Below, in pieces: positions 16,291 through 25,028 of a DNA stretch of 64,000 nucleotides (positions within the stretch are counted from its first letter, which is position 1; each line of letters starts with the position of its first letter). The notes beneath the pieces are model-generated. The model worked only from the letters and a program-made list of their open reading frames with translations. It was not told the origin of the DNA and searched no databases. The position numbers and the translations under genes were made by a program. Origin of the DNA: Candidatus Peregrinibacteria bacterium (lineage in GTDB: Bacteria > Patescibacteriota > Gracilibacteria > UM-FILTER-43-11); NCBI GenBank assembly GCA_016934215.1, contig JAFGTE010000013.1, positions 62,001 to 126,000 of the forward strand, written 5' to 3'.

Positions 16291-17994
16291 TTAAATCGAT
16301 TTATCAGCCTTTTTGAGTCGTTCTTCCGCCTGGGGAAAAGAAGAGATGGCATGCAGCATGGCCTGAACACTGGCTACTTTTTCATCTCCGTCGACAGAGT
16401 AACCGGTTCTTTCTGTGTTGGTTGCCATACATCGCATGGTTACCATGGCAACCACTTCTGAATCCGCACCTTCATCTGTATTATAGGTTTCCCAATGAGT
16501 CAATTTCAAATTAAGTCCCAGTTCTTTTTCCAATGTCTCTTCCACAATCGGTAAAGATCCCCCCGTTGAGTCTCCACTTCCAGATTTTTCTTCTCCATTA
16601 ATGGCATAAGTGAAATCCAGGTGTGTTCTGCGCTTTCCCCCTTTTTCCTCAGGGACCCGGCTCTTGGGATCAAAGTCTCTCAAATAAATCAGTTTGCCGT
16701 TTTCAATTTCTGCCCGCCTCACCACCTCGGGGTTACGGTAAACAAAGGTTCTGATGAAATTTAAACGTCCTTCCTTGCCCGCATAATCAGCATCTTCTCC
16801 CCTTTCAATGCTTTTTAGGTAATCCTCATAAATCCGGCTACAAATAGACAAAGGAAGATGGACCCCCATTTCTCCAAGGACTCCGGCGACTCCACTGCGC
16901 CCCATGGCCGGGCCCACTTTGTAAATATAGGCCGGTGCTCCAAAATCGGCTGGGTTCTTCTTAATGTAGGAATCCGGATCGGCATTGATTTTGTCTGCAT
17001 GAATACCGGCCGCGGTGGATCCGGTTTCATTGCCGACCACCCGGTGCTGGCTGAAATCTATACCAAAAACGGGGGCAGTTACTTCTGCCAAATGGCGCAT
17101 ATGCTCTGGATTTACTGTGATTTCATTGATCTTACCTGATGTTTGGAAGCGTTGCACTACATGAATTATGTCAGCATTTCCGGAACGTTCACCCACCCCC
17201 AGTACTGTCACCCCAAGCTGACGGGCTCCTGCCCGGTAGGCCTGAATCGTATTTTCTACCGCAAGTCCGTTGTCGTCGTGACAGTGGGCAGCGGTAATCA
17301 GTCTCCTGTAAGCAAATTCGGCGGCCATACCACTGACCAGCTGACTGTAATGTCGATGTAATTTTTCATGCTCATTGGGGTCATCCAGATTGCTGCCGGC
17401 CGTTCCATGCGTGTCCGGATAATCCAGTGTCAGTTCCAGATTCGTTCGGTATTCAGGAGGTGTGAGTTCGTTAGCCCGTCTGATGGCGGCCTGAGTCAGC
17501 TCATCCATAAAACCTAAGTCTTTTACCTGGCTGGCTCCCTCAAAATAAATGTGCAGTTTTGGTGCCTGGCCGCGTTTAGTGAATTCCTTAATACTGTTTT
17601 CAATGCCGGAGGTCATCCTTCGCATGGCTTCTTCTTTACTCACCCCTTTGGCTTCACGAAGACACTCTGCCGTGGGTGTCAGCATGGACATACGCGCTCT
17701 CCCCTGATGAATAGCTTCATCCAAAGTGCCTACCGCTTCTACAATGTCTTTTTCGACTCCATCACGTACAAAAGCAGCCAGTTCAATCTGCTTGGTTGTT
17801 TTAAAGATCTGGCGAATCATATCACGATTAGGCCCACTCGTAGCCATGGGCATTTCGGCCACATTGACACCGGCTTCTTCCAGTGCCACCGCGATTTTAA
17901 CGGCTTCATCGGTTTTGATTTGTTTTTCGGCCGCCTGGGCGCCGTCACGCAGGGTGGTGTCAAAAAATATTACGTTTTCCTGTTCTGGGTTCAT
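16291..17994 (-). CDS. 2-isopropylmalate / citramalate / homocitrate synthase family enzyme
   Basis: A 567-residue acyltransferase of the DRE-TIM family, which condenses acetyl-CoA with a 2-oxoacid. DTTLRDGAQ at residues 12-20 holds the metal and base residues, and HCHDDNGLAVENT carries the metal-binding His pair. A GIHADKINADPDSY region and a C-terminal regulatory domain (from about residue 455, THLDFTYAINGEEKSGSG) of the LeuA dimer type follow. Sequence alone does not settle the substrate. The Ile-rich leader peptide and attenuator upstream suggest control by isoleucine, which would fit citramalate synthase (CimA), the first step of threonine-independent isoleucine synthesis. No leuB, leuC, leuD or ilv genes are nearby. 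Confidence 0.8.
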   Translation of the reverse strand: MNPEQENVIFFDTTLRDGAQAAEKQIKTDEAVKIAVALEEAGVNVAEMPMATSGPNRDMIRQIFKTTKQIELAAFVRDGVEKDIVEAVGTLDEAIHQGRARMSMLTPTAECLREAKGVSKEEAMRRMTSGIENSIKEFTKRGQAPKLHIYFEGASQVKDLGFMDELTQAAIRRANELTPPEYRTNLELTLDYPDTHGTAGSNLDDPNEHEKLHRHYSQLVSGMAAEFAYRRLITAAHCHDDNGLAVENTIQAYRAGARQLGVTVLGVGERSGNADIIHVVQRFQTSGKINEITVNPEHMRHLAEVTAPVFGIDFSQHRVVGNETGSTAAGIHADKINADPDSYIKKNPADFGAPAYIYKVGPAMGRSGVAGVLGEMGVHLPLSICSRIYEDYLKSIERGEDADYAGKEGRLNFIRTFVYRNPEVVRRAEIENGKLIYLRDFDPKSRVPEEKGGKRRTHLDFTYAINGEEKSGSGDSTGGSLPIVEETLEKELGLNLKLTHWETYNTDEGADSEVVAMVTMRCMATNTERTGYSVDGDEKVASVQAMLHAISSFPQAEERLKKADKSI

Positions 17995-18015
17995 GATTAA
18001 TAAAATTATGGAGGT

Positions 18016-18039
18016 AAAAAAAATCCGCCGGGTGGCGGA
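18016..18039 (-). terminator. Intrinsic terminator of the attenuator
   Basis: TCCGCC, loop ACCC and GGCGGA are followed by eight T residues on the minus strand, ending 21 bases before the start codon of the LeuA-family gene. A terminator in this position only makes sense as a regulated one. Confidence 0.88.
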
Positions 18040-18101
18040 GTAATGGTGCAGTTAGTTTTATTATGTGCAAAATTATCCGCCTAGGCAGGTTTCTGGATAA
18101 T
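18016..18101 (-). promoter_or_regulatory. Four-segment transcription attenuator of the LeuA-family gene
   Basis: On the minus strand four segments can pair exclusively. Segment 1, ATTATCC (plus 18095-18101), lies in the last Ile codons of the leader peptide. Segment 2, GGCGGATAAT (18072-18081), follows the leader stop. Segment 3, ATTACTCCGCC (18034-18044), pairs with 2 as antiterminator, helped by TGCA/TGCA (18066-18069 with 18047-18050). Segment 4, GGCGGA (18024-18029), pairs with segment 3 as terminator. Segment 1 also pairs with 2 through ATTATCC/GGATAAT. Ribosome stalling at Ile codons would free segment 2 and allow readthrough. Confidence 0.85.
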
Positions 18102-18134
18102 AATGCTAATAATGTTCTGGCTTACTGTGTTCAT
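18081..18134 (-). CDS. Attenuator leader peptide, Ile-rich (17 residues)
   Basis: The ORF reads MNTVSQNIISIIIQKPA then TAG. Five of six consecutive residues are Ile (ATT, ATT, AGC, ATT, ATT, ATC), the hallmark of an amino-acid-sensing leader peptide. The last two Ile codons form segment 1 of the attenuator and the stop codon abuts segment 2. The predicted transcription start is within a few bases of the ATG, so translation may be leaderless. Confidence 0.8.
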   Translation of the reverse strand: MNTVSQNIISIIIQKPA

Positions 18135-18142
18135 CGTGGGCG

Positions 18143-18171
18143 AGTTTAACGAGTGATAAAGAATATGTCAA
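18143..18171 (-). promoter_or_regulatory. Promoter of the attenuated LeuA-family operon
   Basis: Minus-strand TTGACA (plus 18166-18171), 17-base spacer, TAAACT (plus 18143-18148). The -35 is perfect and the -10 matches four of six. Transcription would start near 18136, at the leader peptide ATG. Confidence 0.65.
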
Positions 18172-18219
18172 ATTTTTTTATCTATTTGCTATACTCATCA
18201 GGCAATACTTTATTTTTCT

Positions 18220-19152
18220 ATGAGACATTACATTGTCAATAAATCAGTGGCAGACACGCGCCTGGATCACTATCTTTCTAAGCAGAAACCTGATTTAACC
18301 CGTGCTTTTATTCAGAAACTTATTAAAGGCGGTTCGGTTTTCGTGAATAGCAAAAAAATAACCAAGGCCAGCCATAAGCTAAAAGAGGGAGATGAACTTA
18401 CTATCATCATTCCTTCCATCAAAGAAGTCGGCATCGTGGCCGAAGCGATTCCGCTTGATATTGTTTACGAAGATTCCGATATTATTGTGGTGAATAAGCC
18501 GGCCGGAATGGTCGTGCACCCCACGGATCACGGAGCGCATGTTTCAGGCACGCTGGTAAACGCTTTAATGCACCATTGTAAGGATTTATCAGGCATTGGC
18601 GGGGAAAAACGTCCCGGAATCGTCCACCGCCTGGATAAAGACACTTCCGGTCTTATTATTTCGGCTAAAAATGATCAGGCACATCAGTTTATTTCAAAAC
18701 AAATTGAGGGAAGAACGGTGGTCAAGAAATATTTCACCCTGCTCAAAGGCCATCTGAGCCCCAAAGAAGGCAGTATCGAGGCACCTCTTATAAAAAGCCA
18801 TGCGGGAGGTAAAAAAGATATGCAGATCTCCGGGAAAGCCAGCGCCAAATATGCCCTGACTCACTATAAAGTCGTTAAATATGTGGGTGATTATTCGTTG
18901 GTCGAGGTCCGGATTGTAACAGGGCGAACTCACCAGATCCGCGTACATTTTAAGGCTATCGGTCATCCGGTCTGTGGGGACAGTATGTATGGTGATGCCG
19001 GGGCAAATGAAAAACTGCGTGAGCTGGGGCTGACCCGGCAGTTTCTGCATGCCACGGAACTGATTTTTAAACTGCCTAAAAATCAAAAAGAGCTCCACCT
19101 GAAGGCTGAGCTCCCGAAAGATCTGAATGATGTTTTAAAGAAGCTTATTTAA
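18220..19152 (+). CDS. rluD: 23S rRNA pseudouridine synthase, RluD type
   Basis: A 310-residue RluA/RluD-family enzyme. The N-terminal S4 RNA-binding domain (LDHYLSKQKPDLTRAFIQKL) precedes the catalytic domain with HRLDKDTSGLIISAK, whose Asp is the nucleophile that converts uridine to pseudouridine. VVNKPAGMVVHP and GRTHQIRVH are further family motifs. RluD modifies helix 69 of 23S rRNA. A TATACT at 18190-18195 lies 24 bases before the ATG. Its end overlaps the convergent rplU by 8 bases. Assignment to RluD rather than RluC rests on the S4 domain and overall length. Confidence 0.9.
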   Translation: MRHYIVNKSVADTRLDHYLSKQKPDLTRAFIQKLIKGGSVFVNSKKITKASHKLKEGDELTIIIPSIKEVGIVAEAIPLDIVYEDSDIIVVNKPAGMVVHPTDHGAHVSGTLVNALMHHCKDLSGIGGEKRPGIVHRLDKDTSGLIISAKNDQAHQFISKQIEGRTVVKKYFTLLKGHLSPKEGSIEAPLIKSHAGGKKDMQISGKASAKYALTHYKVVKYVGDYSLVEVRIVTGRTHQIRVHFKAIGHPVCGDSMYGDAGANEKLRELGLTRQFLHATELIFKLPKNQKELHLKAELPKDLNDVLKKLI

Positions 19153-19456
19153 CCGCTGTTACTTCGACCAGACTATAAGGCTGTCTGTGCCCCTGAGTTC
19201 TTTCGTAGCGTTTCTTGGACTTTTTTTTGAAGACACGGATTTTGGCTGCTTTGCCATGCTCTTTTACCAGCAGTTCCACCTGAGCACCGATGACTCTTGG
19301 CTTACCAATATCAGCTTTCTTTCCCTCAGCACGAAGTAAAACGTTGTCGATTTTTACCTTACTTCCTTCTTTGCTCTCTTTCAGTTTTGGCACTTCGAGT
19401 TTATCCCCCTGCCTGACCTTAAACTGCTTTCCGGCGATTTCTACAATGGCAAACAT
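19145..19456 (-). CDS. rplU: 50S ribosomal protein L21
   Basis: A 103-residue L21 of normal length (FAIVEIAGKQFKVRQGD at the start, KIRVFKKKSKKRYERTQGHRQ near the end). It is unusual in lacking rpmA (L27) next to it; it lies instead 33 bases after a csaB-like gene and behind rplS. Confidence 0.97.
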   Translation of the reverse strand: MFAIVEIAGKQFKVRQGDKLEVPKLKESKEGSKVKIDNVLLRAEGKKADIGKPRVIGAQVELLVKEHGKAAKIRVFKKKSKKRYERTQGHRQPYSLVEVTAVK

Positions 19457-19489
19457 GTCTAATAGCGGTTAAAATGCTGGCAAAGTTTA

Positions 19490-20584
19490 TCACTCCTTTT
19501 TGGGCTCGTCAAACCTTTTTAAGAAGTTCCTGAGGAGCTGTGCGCCTTTTTCTGCCCTTTCGCGATAGCGTTTAAGCAACGTATTTTCGTAAACCATGGC
19601 GTTATTGTAGCCTAAAGACAGGCGCTTGAGATCTTCTTTCAGCTTTTCTCCGGAAAGCTCTGAAACCTGTGAAACATAAGTACGAAGTTCTGATTCTTCA
19701 AAAATTTCCTCTGTTTTAGGAGCATAACTGACGGGCAGTAAAGGGGTCTGGGTCAGAATAGCGGCAATCATAAAATGATAGCGCATGCCGATGGCAAATT
19801 CTGCCGTTTCCATGATTTGAAGGAGGTCCGCAAAGTGGTTAGGAAGATAAAGTTCCCCGCCCAGCTTGCTGACCAGCGGCTCGATCATCTGCATATCGTG
19901 TTCTTTAATCTGCTGCATCGATACAAATATGAATTCAGCATGTTTGCTTTCTTTTAATTCCTGCAGGAAAGCTGTGAACACTGAAAGAATTTTTGGTTTA
20001 TATTTGAGCCAGGGGCGCAATGAGATGATATAAGTTCCTTTACTTCGATTCTGTGTAAAATTCGGTTTTTTAAAAAGAAATACCGGATCAGCCGTTACGT
20101 GGATTTCTCCTTTAAATCCTATTTTCCTGAGAATCTCTGCCGAATACTGATCGCGAACCGTTACGACGTTAGCCTGATGGTAGGCCCAGCGGGTCAGAAA
20201 ACGGCCAATACGGGTTTTCAGGGGGCCTATACCCGTCGCACAGATAAAAAGAGGTTTGCTGAGGAGTTTCACCCAAAGAATCTGCCAGGCCCACAGGAAA
20301 CAGGCAAATAAATAGCTATCCTGAAAGAGCCCCCCACCCCCCAGAATCACCACATCACTTTTTTTGAGAGCATGGAATGATTCTCTGAAGCCATTTCGAT
20401 AAATAGAACGAATTCCCAATGGGAAAAGCGGTGCCGCCTGGGTTCCGAAGAGTGGTTTGGTCATTTCGGGATAAGCCGAAAAAACGGTTACTTTATGTCC
20501 TGCTAATTCTTTCAGGAGCGCTGTTAAAATGGCATCGTCTCCAATATTGGTTGCCCCGTAGTTACCTATGACGGCTATTTTCAT
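19490..20584 (-). CDS. Polysaccharide pyruvyl transferase family protein (CsaB-like)
   Basis: A 364-residue glycosyltransferase-fold protein. IGNYGATNIGDDAILTAL at the N-terminus and VILGGGGLFQD near residue 80 are signatures of the polysaccharide pyruvyl transferase family. GMRYHFMIAAILTQTPLLPVSYAPK near residue 275 is its conserved C-terminal motif. CsaB adds pyruvate ketals to cell-wall polysaccharide, which anchors SLH-domain S-layer proteins in Gram-positives. It sits between rplS and rplU on the same strand, 21 and 33 bases away, so it is probably expressed with ribosomal genes. Confidence 0.85.
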   Translation of the reverse strand: MKIAVIGNYGATNIGDDAILTALLKELAGHKVTVFSAYPEMTKPLFGTQAAPLFPLGIRSIYRNGFRESFHALKKSDVVILGGGGLFQDSYLFACFLWAWQILWVKLLSKPLFICATGIGPLKTRIGRFLTRWAYHQANVVTVRDQYSAEILRKIGFKGEIHVTADPVFLFKKPNFTQNRSKGTYIISLRPWLKYKPKILSVFTAFLQELKESKHAEFIFVSMQQIKEHDMQMIEPLVSKLGGELYLPNHFADLLQIMETAEFAIGMRYHFMIAAILTQTPLLPVSYAPKTEEIFEESELRTYVSQVSELSGEKLKEDLKRLSLGYNNAMVYENTLLKRYRERAEKGAQLLRNFLKRFDEPKKE

Positions 20585-20605
20585 CCCGCGCTGTTAGAAA
20601 ATTTT

Positions 20606-21160
20606 CTATTTCTCTTCCCTTTCCTCTTTTTCGGGTTCCTCTGTACTACCTTCTTTTACTTCTTCCTTTGTTCCTTCTTCTGCTATCTCTTCTTCAGCAG
20701 GGACTTCTTCCCCCTTTGCTTTGGCTTCTTCTGCCAGACGTTTTTTCTCAGCTTCCACGGCTTCTGCGTACAATGCTTCCATTTTGGCTTCTTCTGCCGC
20801 TCTTTCTTCGTCAGTTACATGTTTTTCGGAAAGACGCGCGGATTTACCAAAGCGTTCGCGCATGTAATAAAGCTTTTGTCTTCGGACATTTGCCTTTTTA
20901 ATTATGCGAATTTTAGTGATATTCGGCGAATGAAAAGGAAAAACCTTCTCCACTCCGATTCCTTCAACAATTTTGCGAACCGTAAAAGTCTTTTCCACCC
21001 CCGCCCCATGACCAACTTTAATAACGAGCCCCTGAAATTTCTGAATTCGTTCTTTACTTCCTTCTGTAACTTTCTGGCTAACCTCAACCGTATAACCGGT
21101 TTTTATTTCGGGGACTTTTTTTAGGTTGGCCTTTGTGGCAGCTTCAATAGTAGGGTGCAT
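20606..21160 (-). CDS. rplS: 50S ribosomal protein L19 with acidic C-terminal extension
   Basis: A 184-residue protein. The first 115 residues are L19 (GYTVEVSQKVTEGSKERIQKFQG, IVEGIGVEKVFPFHSPNI, VRRQKLYYMRE). A Glu/Lys/Ala-rich tail of about 70 residues follows, ending in an acidic stretch; typical L19 has about 115 residues. Such Lys/Glu-rich tails also appear on S20 and L10 here, so this may be a lineage habit. The promoter is at 21188-21216. Confidence 0.95.
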   Translation of the reverse strand: MHPTIEAATKANLKKVPEIKTGYTVEVSQKVTEGSKERIQKFQGLVIKVGHGAGVEKTFTVRKIVEGIGVEKVFPFHSPNITKIRIIKKANVRRQKLYYMRERFGKSARLSEKHVTDEERAAEEAKMEALYAEAVEAEKKRLAEEAKAKGEEVPAEEEIAEEGTKEEVKEGSTEEPEKEEREEK

Positions 21161-21187
21161 TGGATGATAATTTAAAAAAGCTTGTGT

Positions 21188-21216
21188 ATTTTAGAGGCCT
21201 TCAGACGTTTTTGCAA
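21188..21216 (-). promoter_or_regulatory. Promoter of rplS-csaB-rplU
   Basis: Minus-strand TTGCAA (plus 21211-21216), 17-base spacer, TAAAAT (21188-21193), 27 bases before the rplS start. Confidence 0.6.
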
Positions 21217-21225
21217 GTGAAATTG

Positions 21226-21798
21226 CTAAACCATCTTAGCAAGTTCTTTCTTCAGTTTGTTGATCAGAGTGATATTACCCTCCGCTCTCAGAATTTCTTT
21301 CACGAACTTATCATTACACTCCAAACGGTAAAGAAAGTCTTTCCTGGAAATAATGGTGAATTTAATATCTTTCTTCCCCTTGATCGATTCATCAAGGTAT
21401 TTCTGCAATTTCTTTTTATCGATTTCACCTACAATCAGGAGGTCGATATTAGAGATTTTACCAACGAATTTTCCGGAGAGCAGCAAGAGATCGACATCTC
21501 CCATCTTGGAAATAGCCCGCCCCATTTGTTCATCGTTGCTACTGGCCTTTACGAACATATCCCGAAGCTCACCAAAAATGATAAATTCTTTGTTGATGTA
21601 ATAATATTTTTTACGGTTACGCACACGGCTTTTTAAAAGGCCGATTTTTTTGAGATTGTCGAGCTCGCGTCTGACAGAATTTATCTGCTCATCCAGTTTA
21701 CGAGTGAGTTCACGAATGAAAAATTCTTCATCGGGGCTCAGAAGAAATGTCCTGAGCAGCTTTACTCGGGCGTTGGAACTGAAGAGTTGTTTGAGCAT
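21226..21798 (-). CDS. Winged-helix regulator fused to a nucleotidyltransferase-like domain
   Basis: A 190-residue protein. Residues 1-75 form a winged helix of the ArsR/MarR type (ARVKLLRTFLLSPDEEFFIREL, then LDNLKKIGLLKSR). From about residue 95 a second domain (DVDLLLLSGKFVGKISNIDLLIVGEI) has the strand pattern and spaced Asp residues of the minimal nucleotidyltransferase fold. Proteins of this architecture are common in CPR genomes; their target is not known. Its leader region holds several TGTTC/GAACA half-sites, consistent with autoregulation. The promoter is TTGCAA, 17 bases, TATAAA at 21892-21920. Confidence 0.75.
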   Translation of the reverse strand: MLKQLFSSNARVKLLRTFLLSPDEEFFIRELTRKLDEQINSVRRELDNLKKIGLLKSRVRNRKKYYYINKEFIIFGELRDMFVKASSNDEQMGRAISKMGDVDLLLLSGKFVGKISNIDLLIVGEIDKKKLQKYLDESIKGKKDIKFTIISRKDFLYRLECNDKFVKEILRAEGNITLINKLKKELAKMV

Positions 21799-21891
21799 AA
21801 TTCAAAGGTAAAAAGAACGAATTATTTTTAAATGGACGGATTTTCGTTTTTTTATTGTTCCTTTTTTGCGTTGTTTTTTTCGAACACACAA

Positions 21892-21920
21892 TTTATACAT
21901 AGCTCGTTTTCCATTTGCAA
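21892..21920 (-). promoter_or_regulatory. Promoter of the winged-helix regulator
   Basis: Minus-strand TTGCAA (plus 21915-21920), 17-base spacer, TATAAA (21892-21897). The leader between 21884 and 21799 contains TGTTC and GGAACA half-sites about 20 bases apart. The rest of the 270-base gap up to 22068 is AT-rich and holds the terminator at 21951 and an inverted repeat GTTC-8-GAAC near 22046-22063. Confidence 0.6.
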
Positions 21921-21950
21921 GCTAATAAATTCTAAAATTTTTTTATTTTT

Positions 21951-21975
21951 AAAAAAACGGCTTATTTAAACCGTT
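21951..21975 (-). terminator. Terminator after the small membrane protein gene
   Basis: On the minus strand AACGG and CCGTT enclose a 10-base AT-rich loop and are followed by seven T residues. It lies about 95 bases beyond the stop of the gene at 22069-22311. The stem is short. Confidence 0.5.
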
Positions 21976-22068
21976 ATTTATGGTTGACTAAATATTTTTC
22001 TATTTTATATTTAGAATCCAAATTTTGCTCATGGGCAATTTATTTGTTCTTTTAATTGAACACAAATT

Positions 22069-22311
22069 TTATTCACCTCCTTCTTCACTATTTTCATCCT
22101 CGCCTTCAGTTTTTATTTTTGGCTGTTTCCACCATAAGACCAATAACCCTCCCATGACTGCTCCCAAACCGGCTACCTGTATGAGTACCAGAACCGGATG
22201 AGCGTTCGTCGGGATCAAATACCAAACACAGGTTGCCCCAAACTGGGCGGCCGCAAGAATCAGCACCATTATTCCTACAATGATCGCACCAACCAAATAG
22301 AACTTTCGCAT
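22069..22311 (-). CDS. Small two-helix membrane protein
   Basis: No family recognised. The 80-residue product has two hydrophobic helices (about residues 5-30 and 41-61) separated by a short loop with Pro and Asn, and an acidic tail (GEDENSEEGGE). The topology resembles small LapA-like membrane proteins, but there is no diagnostic motif. It lies between infB and the winged-helix regulator on the same strand. Confidence 0.6.
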   Translation of the reverse strand: MRKFYLVGAIIVGIMVLILAAAQFGATCVWYLIPTNAHPVLVLIQVAGLGAVMGGLLVLWWKQPKIKTEGEDENSEEGGE

Positions 22312-22420
22312 GATTTTATTTTTATTTGTAACTCAGAGCTAATGTAGCACAAAGAGCTTTTCTTATCAAGAGCGCTTCAAATCCCCTCAATTTTTTACTG
22401 AAGGAAGTGGAATCCAAAAT

Positions 22421-24955
22421 CTAGTCCAGCTTCCGTTCGATCTTTTCAACTTTAAACACTTCCAATATATCGCCTATTTCTACTGGTTTGGGCGTGGAAA
22501 TTTTGATACCGCATTCAGATCCTTTTTCGAGTATTTTTACGTCTTCTTTCACTACTTTCAGTGACTCTAATTTTGTTTCAAAAAGCGTTTCGCCATTGCG
22601 GGTCAGACGCACCATGCTGCCGGCTTCTACCTTACCTTTCTTTACTTTACAACCGGCAATGACCCATTTCTTTTTGTTCAGGAAAATTTCTTTCACTTCC
22701 AACTCTCCAAGTTCAATGACGTTGATTTCCGGCGTCAGCATACCGGACATGATGGCTTTAATATCTTCGATGAGTTTGTAGATGATTTCGTAGTTACGAA
22801 TATCTACGTGTTCCTTCTCGGCCAGTTTCAGGACATGTTGATTTGCCTTCACGTGAAATCCGATCAACAGTGCCTGACTGGCGGATGCCATCACTACATC
22901 GGTGTCCGCAAAATTACCGACACCAAAGTGAATGACTTTGGCTGCTACATCAGGAGATTTGATTTTTTGGAGAGACTGCATAATGGCTTCCAGTGATCCC
23001 TTGGTATCGGCTTTCAGAACGATCTTCAAAAAGTTTATTTCACCCGAGCTGATACCTGATACCAGGCGTTCCACCATGGAACCGCTCATTTTTTCTTCAC
23101 GAGCCGCGTTCATGGTAATAAGTTGCTGAGCCCTTTCTTTTGCCACTTTTTCAGATTTAAAGGACTGCAGCAAGTCACCGGCCTGAGGCACTTTAGCCAG
23201 CCCTGAAATACGTACGGGTGTGGACGGAGGTGCTGTTTTTAAAGTCTTGCCTTTATAGTCATGCATGGCTTTTATTTTACCGACTGAAGTGCCGACCACC
23301 ATACTGTCCCCCACTCTTAGAGTACCGGTATTAATTAAAATCGTAGCCACCGGACCTAAGGCTTTGTCTAAATGCGATTCAATAACCGTTCCGACCGCCA
23401 GCCGATTGGGGTTGGCTTTGACATCTTCCATTTCTGCCACCAGCAGGATCATTTCAAGAAGTGTGTCAATTCCCTCACCTGTGTGAGCGGATACCGGCAC
23501 CATAATGTTTTTACCGCCCCAGTCCTCTGCCTGCAGGCCTTGCTGGACCAATTCACCTTTGACTTTATCGGGATTGGCATTCGGTTTATCCATCTTATTG
23601 AGGGCAACAATAATCGGAATTCCAGCCTCTTTGGCGTGGTTGATGGCTTCAATAGTTTGCGGTTTAACGCCTTCATCAGCCGCTACCACCAGAATGGCAA
23701 TATCGGTTGCTTTTGCTCCGCGGGCACGCATACTGGTGAAGGCTTCGTGTCCGGGGGTATCGAGGAAGGTGATCAGATGACCATTCTTCTCGACCTGATA
23801 AGCCCCGATATGCTGTGTGATTCCTCCCGCTTCTCCCGCTACGACATTGGATTTACGAATATAATCCAGTAATTTCGTTTTACCGTGATCAACGTGCCCC
23901 ATGATACTGACAATGGGCGGCCGGGTAATCAGGTTTTCTTTCTCGTCCTGAAGCAGTTTACTGAGGTCTCCTTTGAACATGCTTTCTATATCGGCCTCCT
24001 CTTCCTTCCTCTTGATCTGCACGCCCAGCTCATCCGCAATAATAGCGGCTGTGTCGTAATCCAGCTGCTGATTGATGGTGGCCATCATACCGTTCTTGAG
24101 CAGTATGGCAATGACCTCTGTTACCGGTAAACCGGTTTTTTCCGCAAATTCCTTAAGACTGAGAATGGAAGGAATTTCCACTGTGCCCACCTTGGCTTTG
24201 ATTTGAGGTTGCGCTTTGGGGCCACGTTTCTGGCCGGCAGCTCTGTGTTTTTTCTGAGCACGGAAATGTTCACGGTCCTGTTCTTTCATGATCTTCAGCT
24301 CTTCCGCACTAAGGTCATCAGCCATCTCTTCCTGATAGTCCACTTTGGCAATCCTGATTTTGCGGCCCGGATGCCTTCGGATGATTTCAAGTTCTTCCCC
24401 TTGTTCTTCGCGAGCCTGTTTTCCCCGTCTCTTCTTTTTGGTTTTATAATAAGTTCGGGGGAGTTCTTTGGTCGCTTCTTCTTTTTTCTTTTCAGCGGCT
24501 CCAATTTCTATTCGCCGGGATACATGAAGTGCTTTCCCGCTATCTGAAATGGCTTCGGGGGCGCTTTTGGGCACGTGACTGCGATCGGCCCTTCTTTCTT
24601 CTTTTTTTTCTTCCTTTTTCTCGTCCAAGCTGGCTTCTTTTCGCTTTTTGGCTTCGATTTCTTCCTTCTCCTTTTTGGTCATGGCCCGTTGAGGCTTCTT
24701 TTTTTCTTCCTTCTTTTTTTCTTCAGCTATATCTTCTTTCTTTTTAGCCACCTTGCCATCTTTCATAATAACGGTGATCTTTCGGTTCTTGAGTGTCGGT
24801 TTAATTTTCCCCTTCAAAAAACGTATGATTCCGATCGACAGGTTATCATCGATTTCATGGGTACCGGGACTGATACCAAAATTGGTTTTAGCCAGTTCCC
24901 GACGCAATTCCTGCGTCGTTATCTGAAGTTCCCGGGCCATTTCATTTAAATGCAT
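22421..24955 (-). CDS. infB: Translation initiation factor IF-2
   Basis: An 844-residue IF-2, which brings initiator tRNA to the 30S subunit. The N-terminus is an IF2_N-type helix ([20 protein letters not shown]), followed by a long Lys/Glu-rich linker of about 200 residues and a second IF2_N domain. The GTPase domain has [16 protein letters not shown] and NKMD motifs, and C-terminal beta-barrel domains complete the protein. All expected parts are present. It is separated from the upstream lipoprotein gene by a terminator, so it has its own promoter. Confidence 0.97.
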   Translation of the reverse strand: MHLNEMARELQITTQELRRELAKTNFGISPGTHEIDDNLSIGIIRFLKGKIKPTLKNRKITVIMKDGKVAKKKEDIAEEKKKEEKKKPQRAMTKKEKEEIEAKKRKEASLDEKKEEKKEERRADRSHVPKSAPEAISDSGKALHVSRRIEIGAAEKKKEEATKELPRTYYKTKKKRRGKQAREEQGEELEIIRRHPGRKIRIAKVDYQEEMADDLSAEELKIMKEQDREHFRAQKKHRAAGQKRGPKAQPQIKAKVGTVEIPSILSLKEFAEKTGLPVTEVIAILLKNGMMATINQQLDYDTAAIIADELGVQIKRKEEEADIESMFKGDLSKLLQDEKENLITRPPIVSIMGHVDHGKTKLLDYIRKSNVVAGEAGGITQHIGAYQVEKNGHLITFLDTPGHEAFTSMRARGAKATDIAILVVAADEGVKPQTIEAINHAKEAGIPIIVALNKMDKPNANPDKVKGELVQQGLQAEDWGGKNIMVPVSAHTGEGIDTLLEMILLVAEMEDVKANPNRLAVGTVIESHLDKALGPVATILINTGTLRVGDSMVVGTSVGKIKAMHDYKGKTLKTAPPSTPVRISGLAKVPQAGDLLQSFKSEKVAKERAQQLITMNAAREEKMSGSMVERLVSGISSGEINFLKIVLKADTKGSLEAIMQSLQKIKSPDVAAKVIHFGVGNFADTDVVMASASQALLIGFHVKANQHVLKLAEKEHVDIRNYEIIYKLIEDIKAIMSGMLTPEINVIELGELEVKEIFLNKKKWVIAGCKVKKGKVEAGSMVRLTRNGETLFETKLESLKVVKEDVKILEKGSECGIKISTPKPVEIGDILEVFKVEKIERKLD

Positions 24956-24986
24956 AAAATCGGAAGATTATTCCTTTCACAAGCTC

Positions 24987-25014
24987 AAAAAGACTAACAA
25001 AAGCTAGAGTTAGT
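24987..25014 (-). terminator. Terminator between the lipoprotein gene and infB
   Basis: On the minus strand ACTAAC and GTTAGT enclose a 10-base loop and are followed by CTTTTTG. It lies about 15 bases after the lipoprotein stop codon. Confidence 0.6.
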
Positions 25015-25028
25015 GTAAAGCTGAAAGA

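Noticed and set aside
18000-18140. T-box riboswitch controlling the LeuA-family gene
   Set aside because: The conserved T-box sequence and specifier stem are absent; the leader-peptide attenuator explains the structure better.
23372-23872. 166-codon ORF antisense to infB
   Set aside because: It is an antisense shadow of the conserved IF-2 GTPase domain with no family signal.
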